Below, in pieces: positions 20,915-27,900 of a stretch of 64,000 nucleotides of DNA. The position numbers and the translations under genes are program-made. The DNA comes from Saccharothrix algeriensis. GTDB taxonomy: Bacteria; Actinomycetota; Actinomycetes; Mycobacteriales; Pseudonocardiaceae. The notes under the pieces are model-generated. The model ran no database searches. It saw only the letters and a list, made by a program, of their open reading frames with translations, and was not told the origin of the DNA. The stretch covers positions 4,870,001 through 4,934,000 of the forward strand of contig NZ_JAFBCL010000001.1 of the NCBI RefSeq assembly GCF_016907655.1. Reading direction: 5' to 3'. Position 1 is the first letter of the stretch; every line of letters starts with the position of its first letter.

Positions 20915-21119
20915 GCGCGCCCGGCGCCGCCCGGCCCCGCGAGCGCACCGGCCCCGCGACCGCACCGCCACCCCGACCTGCGCGACGGGCGCGCCGGCCG
21001 TGGTGGCACGATCCCGCACGACCGCGGCGGCCCTCGGCCGGCTCGCCGCCGACCCGCACCACGGCGCTGCCGCCCCGCTCCGCGCGGCGAGGCCCTGATC
21101 GTTACCTGGGGGACAAGAC

Positions 21120-21767
21120 ATGGCTTTCCTGACCGACGCGCTGGAGGGGCTCGCCGGGTTGCCGCAGCCCGGCGTCCTGGCGGTGACCGGCGCGCTGACC
21201 CTGGCGGAGTGCACGCTCGGCGTGGGCTTCATCGCACCGGGCGAGAGCGCGCTGCTGCTGGCGGCCACGACGGTGACCAGCGTGCCGAGGTTCCTCGTCA
21301 TGTGGCTGGTCGTGTCGGTGTGCGCGGTGGTGGGCGACAGCATCGGCTACTCCCTCGGCCGCCGCTACGGCGACCGCCTGCGGGACAGCAAGGTGGTGCG
21401 CAAGCTCGGCCAGGAGCACTGGGACAAGGCCGGCGCGCTGCTGCGCCGGCGCGGCGCGTGGGCGGTGTTCTTCGCCCGCTTCATGCCCGTGGTGCGCACC
21501 CTGGTGCCCGCGTCGGCCGGCGCGTCGAAGCTGGAGTACCGGCGGTTCCTGCCCGCGTCGATCGCCGGCGCGGTGTGCTGGTCGGCGCTGCACATCGGCA
21601 TCGGCTCGGCGGCGGGGGCGTCGGCGAAGTACATCGAGTCCGCGTTCAACGGCGCGATGTGGGCCCTGATGGGCGTCGCGGTCGTGGTCGCCGCGGTCGT
21701 GTTCCTGCGCCGCCGCCGCAAGGCCGTCGCGCCGGTCCGGCAGCAGGAGCTGGAAGAGGTCCGCTGA
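21120..21767 (+). CDS. DedA family membrane protein
   Basis: A 215-residue DedA/SNARE-associated integral membrane protein. Family features are ECTLGVGFIAPGESALLLA near residue 31, the reentrant-helix segment SIGYSLGRRYGDRL, FFARFMPVVRTLVPASAGAS with the conserved F-x-R-x-x-P-x-x-R, and further C-terminal helices ending in a basic tail. DedA proteins are thought to transport or flip lipid carriers and support membrane homeostasis. It has its own upstream GGGGGA site and is apparently monocistronic. Confidence 0.9.
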   Translation: MAFLTDALEGLAGLPQPGVLAVTGALTLAECTLGVGFIAPGESALLLAATTVTSVPRFLVMWLVVSVCAVVGDSIGYSLGRRYGDRLRDSKVVRKLGQEHWDKAGALLRRRGAWAVFFARFMPVVRTLVPASAGASKLEYRRFLPASIAGAVCWSALHIGIGSAAGASAKYIESAFNGAMWALMGVAVVVAAVVFLRRRRKAVAPVRQQELEEVR

Positions 21768-21871
21768 GGGGGCTCGCGGGGCGGTCGCGACCCCGCGCAC
21801 GGCGAAAGGGGCCGCGTCCGGGGGTTCGGGTCCCGGGCACGGCCCCTTCCACTGGGGGGAGGGCAGCGGGA

Positions 21872-21899
21872 CGGCGCCATCCCCTACCGGATGGCGCCG
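21872..21899. terminator. Hairpin terminator after dedA
   Basis: A perfect 9-bp stem CGGCGCCAT/ATGGCGCCG (21872-21880 with 21891-21899) and 10-base loop lies about 105 bases after the DedA stop. A weaker inverted repeat (21806-21814 with 21840-21848) precedes it. Confidence 0.55.
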
Positions 21900-21917
21900 C
21901 CCCATGGGAGTCATGGG

Positions 21918-21984
21918 GACGAGGGCGGGCCGGCGTTCCGCCGCCGCGGGCTGGATGCCCCTTGCACGCCGGCCCGCCCTCGTC
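21918..21984. terminator. 19-bp perfect hairpin ahead of the SARP gene
   Basis: 21918-21936 pairs perfectly with 21966-21984 over 19 bp, with a 29-base loop. It lies between dedA and the SARP gene, about 185 bases before the SARP start. It may be a strong terminator insulating the regulator, or a leader attenuator if the SARP promoter lies upstream. Confidence 0.6.
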
Positions 21985-22169
21985 GTTCACGGGGAGCAGC
22001 GGGTGTTCCGCTGTCCGGTCCAACCTCCCCCACCGGGGTTCGCCCTGTGTGGTTGGTCGGACACGCTTAGCGTAAGAATGCGGCTACAGCGCGACTGGAG
22101 CCGGACTGAAGTGATCTCCTAGGCTCGCGTGGTCGGGTAGCGGCAAGCCCTTCGGCGAAGGAACGGTCG

Positions 22170-25028
22170 GTGGAGTACGACGGCGGGGAGCCCTTGCGGT
22201 TCGAGGTGCTCGGCCTTCTCCGGGTGCGGCGCGGCGACCGGGAGGTCGACCTGGGCGCGGCCAAGCAGCGGGCCGTGCTCGCGGTGCTGCTGCTGGGCCG
22301 CAACACCCCGGTCAGCCGGGGCCACATCATCGACGCGGTGTGGGGCGACGCCGCGCCCAGCAGCGCCGTCAACCTCGTCCAGACCTACGTGGCGGGCCTG
22401 CGCCGGGCGCTGGAGCCCAGCCGCGCCCGCCGCGCCCCCGCCGAGCTGCTGACCTCCGTCGGCGACGGCTACCTGCTGCGGCTGGACCCGGCGGCGGTCG
22501 ACCTGGACGCGTTCGAGCGCGGCGTGGTGACCGCCGGCCGGCTGCGGTCCGCGGGCGACCTGGAGGCCGCCGCCCACGTGCTCGACGAGGTGCTGGCGCT
22601 GTGGCGCGGCGAGGCGCTCGGCGGGGTCGCCGGGCTGTTCGCCGAGGTGGAGCGGGGCCGGCTGGCCGAGCGCCGGCTCGCGGCGCTGGAGGAGCGCGCG
22701 GAGCTGCTGCTGCTGACCGGGCGCGGTGCGGAGCTGGTGCAGGAGCTGGCCGCGCTGGTCGGCGAGCACCCGCTGCGGGAGCGCGGGCACGGGCTGCTGA
22801 TGCGGGCGCTGTGCCAGGCGGGGCGGCAGGCCGAGGCGCTGGGCGCCTACCGCGAGGCCCGCGAGGTGCTGATCGAGGAGCTGGGGGTCGAGCCGGGCCC
22901 CGAGCTGCGCCGCCTCCAGCAGGCCGTGCTGGCGGGGGAGGACCCCGAGCCGGAGCGGCCCACCCGGCCGCTGACGATCCCCGCGCCCGCGGCCGAGCCC
23001 GCGCTGCCGACCACCCCCGCGCAGCTGCCGCGCGCGCCGGTCGCCCTGATCGGCCGGGAGGCCGCGGTGCGCCGCCTGGACGGCCTGCTGGCGGACTACC
23101 CGTCGGGCGGGCTGGTGCTGGTGGTCACCGGGCCCGCCGGCGTCGGCAAGACGGCGCTGGCGCTGCACTGGGCGCACCGGGTGCGCGAGGAGTTCCCGGA
23201 CGGCCAGCTCTACGTCGACCTGCACGGCTACGACCCGAACCAGGAGCCGCTGGGCGCGGGCGAGGTGCTCAACCGGTTCCTGCGGACGCTGGGCGTGCCG
23301 TCGGGCGACATCCCGGTGACCGTGGAGGAGCGGTCGGCGCTGTTCCGGACGCTGGTCGCGGACCGGCGGATGGTCGTGATGCTGGACAACGCCCGCGGGT
23401 CGACCGAGCTGATGCCGCTGCTGCCCGGCTCGCCCTCCTGCGTGGTGGTGACCTCGCGGCGGCGGCTGGTCGGCCTGGTGGCGCACGCCGACGCGCGGCT
23501 GGTGGAGCTGGACATGCTCGACACCGACGCGGCGGTGCAGGTGCTGGGCCGGGTCGCCGGGCGCGACGCCACGGAGGTCGGGCCGCTGCGCCGGCTGGCG
23601 GTGCTGTGCGACGGGCTGCCGCTGGCGCTGCGGATCGCGGCGGCGCGGCTGGCGGTGTCGCCGTCGCTGCGGGTGGCCGAACTGGTCGCCGAGCTGGACG
23701 ACGAGCACGGGCGGCTGGCCGCGCTGGGCCTGGAGGACGAGGACTCGACGGTCCGGGCGGCGCTGGACGCGTCCCGGCGGGCGCTCTCGCCGCTGCCCGC
23801 GCGGCTGCTGGCGCTGCTGGGCCTGCACCCCGGGCCGGACGTGACCGCCCACGTCGTCGCGGCGATGGCGTGCGTGCGGGTGTCGGAGGCGCAGCGGGCG
23901 CTGGACGCGCTGGCCGCCGCGAACCTGCTGTCGGTCAACGAACCCGGCCGCTACGGGGCGCACGACCTGGTGCGCGTCTACACCCGGACGCTGGCGGGCG
24001 AGCTGGCGCCGGCGCAGCGGCACGAGGCGACCAGCCGGATGCTGGACTTCTACCTGCACTGCGCGGACCTGGCCGACGGCCTGCTGCCGGTGGGCCGCGG
24101 CAGCGTGCGGGTCGCGCCCCGGCTGGTCCCGGCGGAGGTGCCCCGGCTGACCGGCGCGGGCGACGCGACCGCGTGGCTGGACGCCGAGCAGGGCAACCTG
24201 ATCGCGGCGGCGGAGCTGGCGGGCGAGGGCGCGGACCGGGCGTGGCTGGTGCACGCCTGGCAGCTGCCCTACACGCTGTCGCGGTTCTTCTGGCTGCGCG
24301 CCGACCGGTCCACCTGGTTGCGCACCACGGAGGCGGCGATGCGGGCCGCCACCTCGCTGGGCGAGCCGGAGGCGCGGTTCGTCACGCTGTTCAACCTCGG
24401 CGTGGCGCTGCTGCAGTTCCACCGCTCCGACGAGGCGCTGGCGCGGTTGCGCGAGGCGCTGGAGGTCGCGCGGGCCGGCGGCGACGTCAACGCCCAGGCG
24501 CGGGCGCTGACGACGGTCGCGGACATGCTGCAGACCTCGGGCCGCCTGGAGGAGGCCGAGACCTGCTACCGGGAGGCGCTGGAGGTCAGCCGGGCCGCCG
24601 GGTCGCGGTGGGCGGAGGCGGCGGCGCACCACAACCTCGGCCCGCTGTACCTGGCGATGCGGCGCTACGAGGACGCCAAAGCCTGGCTGCGCGCGGCGGT
24701 GCGGATCTACCAGGAGGTCGGCGAGCAGTGCGGCGAGTCGACCTGCCACACCGACCTGGCCCTGGTGCTGCTGGAGTCCGGTGAGCTGACCGAGGCGGTG
24801 GTCTCGGCGCGGACCGCGCTGTCGGTGGCCTCGGCCGCGATGAGCCCCTACCACCAGGCGCTGGCGCACGACCGGCTGGCGACGGTGTTCGAGCGGCAGG
24901 GCCTGGCCGGGGCGCGGGCGCACTGGCAGCGGGCGCTGGCGCTCTACACCGAGCTGAACGCGCCGGAGGCCGACCTCGTGCGGGCCCGGTTGGCGCGGGT
25001 GCGATCGGCCTCCTCGCCGGTGGGCTGA
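22170..25028 (+). CDS. AfsR-like SARP transcriptional regulator (HTH-BTAD-NB-ARC-TPR)
   Basis: A 952-residue large SARP of AfsR type, typically an activator of antibiotic biosynthesis or development. Residues about 10-95 form the OmpR-type winged helix (LRFEVLGLLRVRRGDREVDL). About 100-245 is the bacterial transcriptional activation domain (YREAREVLIEELGVEPGPEL). About 290-560 is the NB-ARC ATPase with Walker A GPAGVGKTAL and a MVVMLDNARG Walker B region. About 720-930 is a TPR array (AETCYREALEVSRAAGSRWA). The start is a GTG. No biosynthetic cluster is visible nearby, so its target may be elsewhere; the chitinase downstream is separately controlled. Confidence 0.93.
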   Translation: MEYDGGEPLRFEVLGLLRVRRGDREVDLGAAKQRAVLAVLLLGRNTPVSRGHIIDAVWGDAAPSSAVNLVQTYVAGLRRALEPSRARRAPAELLTSVGDGYLLRLDPAAVDLDAFERGVVTAGRLRSAGDLEAAAHVLDEVLALWRGEALGGVAGLFAEVERGRLAERRLAALEERAELLLLTGRGAELVQELAALVGEHPLRERGHGLLMRALCQAGRQAEALGAYREAREVLIEELGVEPGPELRRLQQAVLAGEDPEPERPTRPLTIPAPAAEPALPTTPAQLPRAPVALIGREAAVRRLDGLLADYPSGGLVLVVTGPAGVGKTALALHWAHRVREEFPDGQLYVDLHGYDPNQEPLGAGEVLNRFLRTLGVPSGDIPVTVEERSALFRTLVADRRMVVMLDNARGSTELMPLLPGSPSCVVVTSRRRLVGLVAHADARLVELDMLDTDAAVQVLGRVAGRDATEVGPLRRLAVLCDGLPLALRIAAARLAVSPSLRVAELVAELDDEHGRLAALGLEDEDSTVRAALDASRRALSPLPARLLALLGLHPGPDVTAHVVAAMACVRVSEAQRALDALAAANLLSVNEPGRYGAHDLVRVYTRTLAGELAPAQRHEATSRMLDFYLHCADLADGLLPVGRGSVRVAPRLVPAEVPRLTGAGDATAWLDAEQGNLIAAAELAGEGADRAWLVHAWQLPYTLSRFFWLRADRSTWLRTTEAAMRAATSLGEPEARFVTLFNLGVALLQFHRSDEALARLREALEVARAGGDVNAQARALTTVADMLQTSGRLEEAETCYREALEVSRAAGSRWAEAAAHHNLGPLYLAMRRYEDAKAWLRAAVRIYQEVGEQCGESTCHTDLALVLLESGELTEAVVSARTALSVASAAMSPYHQALAHDRLATVFERQGLAGARAHWQRALALYTELNAPEADLVRARLARVRSASSPVG

Positions 25029-25112
25029 CCGGACGCGGACCCGCGCGGGCGCCGGGCGCGCGGGCGCGGCGACGGGTCCCGGGAGCGTTCCCCGCGCCGC
25101 CCTGATCGGTTG

Positions 25113-25157
25113 AGTGGTCTGGACCTATTGACAGAAAGGTCTGGACCTATTTACGTT
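25113..25157 (+). promoter_or_regulatory. Chitinase promoter with two DasR-type direct repeats
   Basis: GGTCTGGACCTATT occurs twice (25116-25129 and 25138-25151), 22 bp apart. A TTGACA -35 box (25128-25133) sits between them, and a weak -10 follows about 25151-25157. Each repeat resembles the dre site TGGTCTAGACCA bound by DasR, the GlcNAc-responsive GntR repressor, and the direct repeats known from Streptomyces chitinase promoters. Control by GlcNAc/DasR follows from that knowledge. Confidence 0.85.
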
Positions 25158-25210
25158 TCGTTCGCTCCACTCTGCGACGAGGCCGCCGCCTGGTGCAGGA
25201 GGTACGGCTG

Positions 25211-27535
25211 GTGCCCAAGAGTTCAGTCAACAGAAGGCTGTTGCCCCTGGCGGCGTTGCTCGCCACGGTGGCCGGCCTCGTCATCGCGGTCGCGTCACCG
25301 CAAACGTCCAGCGCCGCGACGGGGGAGGAGTGCCGCCCCGACGGCCTCTACCAGACCCCCGGCGTCGCCGTCCCCTACTGCTCGGTCTACGACACCGACG
25401 GCCGGGAGTCCATGGGCGCCGACCACTCCCGCCGGGTGATCGGCTACTTCACCAGCTGGCGCACCGGGAAGAACGGCGCGCCCGCCTACCTGGCCTCCGA
25501 CATCCCCTGGACCAAGGTCACGCACCTCAACTACGCCTTCGCGCACGTCGACGCGGGCAACAAGGTGTCGGTCGGGCCGGACGGCCCCGACAACGCCGCC
25601 ACCGGCATGACCTGGCCGGGTGTCGAGCTCGACCCGACCCTGCCCTACAAGGGCCACTTCAACCTGCTCAACAAGTACAAGAAGCAGTACCCGAACGTGA
25701 AGACGCTCGTCTCCGTGGGCGGTTGGGCCGAGACCGGCGGCTTCCTCAACCCCGACGGCACGCGCAACGCGTCCGGCGGCTTCTACAAGATGGGCCAGTC
25801 GCAGGCCGCGATCGACACCTTCGCCGACTCCGCCGTGCAGTTCATCCGCACCTACGGGTTCAACGGCGTCGACATCGACTACGAGTACGCGACCTCCAAC
25901 AAGTACGCCGGGAACCCGGACGACTACTGGATCTCCGACGCCAACCGCGGCACGCTGTGGGCCGGCTACGAGAAGATCATGAAGACGCTGCGCGAGAAGC
26001 TGGACCGCGCGTCGGCCGCCGACGGCAAGCACTACCTGCTGACCGCCGCCGTCCCGGCGTCGGGCTGGCTGCTGCGCGGCCAGGAGGCTTACCAGGTCAC
26101 GAAGTACCTGGACTACCTCAACATCATGTCCTACGACCTGCACGGCGCGTGGAACCACTTCGTCGGCCCCAACGCCTCGCTGTACGACGACGGCAAGGAC
26201 GGCGAGCTGGCGGCCGGCGGCGTCTACGGCGCCTACGACGGCATGGGCTACCTGAACACCGACTGGTCGTACCACTACTACCGGGGCGCGATGCAGGCCG
26301 GCCGCATCAACATCGGCGTGCCGTTCTACACGCGCGGCTGGCAGGGCGTCACCGGCGGCACCAACGGCCTGTGGGGCAAGGCCCCGCTGCCCGACCAGAC
26401 GAAGTGCCCGGCCGGCACCGGCGGCACCGTCGGCTCGACCACGCCGTGCGGCAACGGCGCGATCGGCATCGACAACCTGTGGCACGACCTGGACAAGACC
26501 GGCGGGGAGACCCCGGCGGGCGCGAACCCGATGTGGCACGCCAAGAACCTCGAGAACGAGATCACGCCGGACTACCTGGAGAAGTACGGCCTGGACCCGA
26601 AGAACGACCCGACCGACCGGATCTCCGGCTCCTACACCCGCCACTACGACAGCACCCTGACCGCGCCGTGGCTGTGGAACGCCGACAAGAAGGTGTTCCT
26701 GTCCACTGAGGACGAGCAGTCCATCGCGGCCAAGGCGAAGTACGTGGCGGACAAGGGCCTCGGCGGCGTGATGATCTGGGAGCTGGCCGGCGACTACCGC
26801 TTCGACGAGACCAAGAAGCAGTACACCATCGGCGACACCCTGCTCACCAAGCTCAACGACGGGCTGCGCGGCGCGGCGCCCTACGGCAACCAGAAGGCGG
26901 CCGGGACGCCCCCGAAGGACGTGCTCGACGTCTCGGCGACGGTCTCCGGGTTCGCCCTGGGCGACAACAACTACCCGATCAACCCGAAGCTGAAGATCAC
27001 CAACAACTCGAAGACCACCCTGCCGGGCGGCACGAAGATCGAGTTCGACTACGGCACCAGCGCGCCGGGCACCATGTCCGACCAGTCCGGGTTCGGGCTG
27101 CGGGTCACCTCCCGCGGCCACAGCGGCAGCAACGTCGGCGGCCTCAAGGGCGACTTCCAGCACGTCGAGCTGACCCTGCCGGCGTGGCAGTCGCTGGCGC
27201 CGGGCGCCTCGGTGGACGTGGCGCTGAGCTACCAGCTGCCGATCGCGTCGCCGTCGAACTTCAAGCTGACCTTCGGCGGCAAGTCCTACGCCATCGCCTC
27301 GGACTACCCGCGCGGCGGCAACACCGGCCCCGAACCGACCGACACGACGACCACGACGACCACGACGTCGGACTCGTCCTGCTCGCTCGCGCCCTGGGAC
27401 AGCACGAAGGTCTACAACGGCGGCAACGAGGTCTCCCACAAGGGCCGCAAGTGGCAGGCCAAGTGGTGGACGCAGGGCCAGGAGCCGGGCACGACCGGCG
27501 AGTGGGGCGTGTGGAAGGACCTGGGGGCCTGCTGA
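25211..27535 (+). CDS. Secreted GH18 chitinase with ChiC and CBM5/12-type domains
   Basis: A 774-residue secreted chitinase that hydrolyses beta-1,4-GlcNAc polymers. A Sec signal peptide (RRLLPLAALLATVAGLVIAV, ending near SSAA) is followed by the GH18 barrel with catalytic motif FNGVDIDYEYA and LNIMSYDLHGAW, then a chitinase C-type beta domain (residues about 580-710). A Thr-rich linker (TDTTTTTTTT) leads to a C-terminal chitin-binding domain (CSLAPWDSTKVYNGGNEVSH, KWWTQGQEPG). I chose the GTG at 25211, with AGGAGG 8 bases upstream, over the GTG at 25193, which lacks a site. It is regulated by the DasR-like repeats upstream. Confidence 0.95.
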   Translation: MPKSSVNRRLLPLAALLATVAGLVIAVASPQTSSAATGEECRPDGLYQTPGVAVPYCSVYDTDGRESMGADHSRRVIGYFTSWRTGKNGAPAYLASDIPWTKVTHLNYAFAHVDAGNKVSVGPDGPDNAATGMTWPGVELDPTLPYKGHFNLLNKYKKQYPNVKTLVSVGGWAETGGFLNPDGTRNASGGFYKMGQSQAAIDTFADSAVQFIRTYGFNGVDIDYEYATSNKYAGNPDDYWISDANRGTLWAGYEKIMKTLREKLDRASAADGKHYLLTAAVPASGWLLRGQEAYQVTKYLDYLNIMSYDLHGAWNHFVGPNASLYDDGKDGELAAGGVYGAYDGMGYLNTDWSYHYYRGAMQAGRINIGVPFYTRGWQGVTGGTNGLWGKAPLPDQTKCPAGTGGTVGSTTPCGNGAIGIDNLWHDLDKTGGETPAGANPMWHAKNLENEITPDYLEKYGLDPKNDPTDRISGSYTRHYDSTLTAPWLWNADKKVFLSTEDEQSIAAKAKYVADKGLGGVMIWELAGDYRFDETKKQYTIGDTLLTKLNDGLRGAAPYGNQKAAGTPPKDVLDVSATVSGFALGDNNYPINPKLKITNNSKTTLPGGTKIEFDYGTSAPGTMSDQSGFGLRVTSRGHSGSNVGGLKGDFQHVELTLPAWQSLAPGASVDVALSYQLPIASPSNFKLTFGGKSYAIASDYPRGGNTGPEPTDTTTTTTTTSDSSCSLAPWDSTKVYNGGNEVSHKGRKWQAKWWTQGQEPGTTGEWGVWKDLGAC

Positions 27536-27551
27536 GGCCCTGCTGAGGCAT

Positions 27552-27594
27552 CCCTTACCCGCCGTCTGCCTCCCCTTACGGCGGCGGGTAAGGG
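27552..27594 (+). terminator. Chitinase terminator
   Basis: A perfect 13-bp stem CCCTTACCCGCCG/CGGCGGGTAAGGG (27552-27564 with 27582-27594) with a 17-base loop begins 17 bases after the chitinase stop. Confidence 0.8.
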
Positions 27595-27645
27595 GACCAG
27601 CACCCCGGAGCACGTGAACACCCGATGCCCGGGCACCCGCCTCAG

Positions 27646-27697
27646 GACGACTGTTCTCCTCGTCGGAACGAACGAGCGGACGAGGAGAGCAGTCGTC
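27646..27697 (+). promoter_or_regulatory. 19-bp hairpin enclosing the ribosome binding site of a small gene
   Basis: 27646-27664 pairs with 27679-27697 over 19 bp, with a single T-G (wobble) pair and a 14-base loop. The right arm contains the Shine-Dalgarno GAGGAG (27682-27687) and ends at the base before the ATG at 27698. Folding of the mRNA would hide the site, so translation should be conditional. Alternatively the dyad is a protein operator. Confidence 0.7.
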
Positions 27698-27889
27698 ATG
27701 GAGTGGACGCCCGAAGCCCTGAAGGCGGAGATCGACTACCGGCAGGCGGCCCTGCGGGCCGACGCGGCGCAGGCCCGGGCCCACCGGCGGCAGCGGCCGG
27801 CGCCCAAGCGCGCGTGGTGGCGGAGGTTCGGCCACCGCGACGACCCGCAGGCGGCCGACCGGCGAAACGGCCACCGCGACGCCGCCTGA
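27698..27889 (+). CDS. Small basic protein, possibly translation-regulated
   Basis: A 63-residue protein, MEWTPEALKAEIDYRQAALR at the start, then a long Arg/Ala-rich helix and a tryptophan patch (KRAWWRRFGHRDD). I do not recognise a family. The ATG at 27698 is chosen because of GAGGAG upstream; the frame is open further back to 27614, but that segment is the hairpin arm itself. It lies 11 bases before the LuxR regulator and probably shares its transcript. Confidence 0.62.
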   Translation: MEWTPEALKAEIDYRQAALRADAAQARAHRRQRPAPKRAWWRRFGHRDDPQAADRRNGHRDAA

Positions 27890-27900
27890 GGTGTGCGAAC

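Noticed and set aside
20346..21062. Protein with pentapeptide repeats (GPFGS type) on the - strand over the 15-bp tandem repeat
   Set aside because: The pattern lacks the A(D/N)LXX consensus, one repeat unit is 14 bases long and breaks the frame, and the frame overlaps the DUF397 gene on the other strand.
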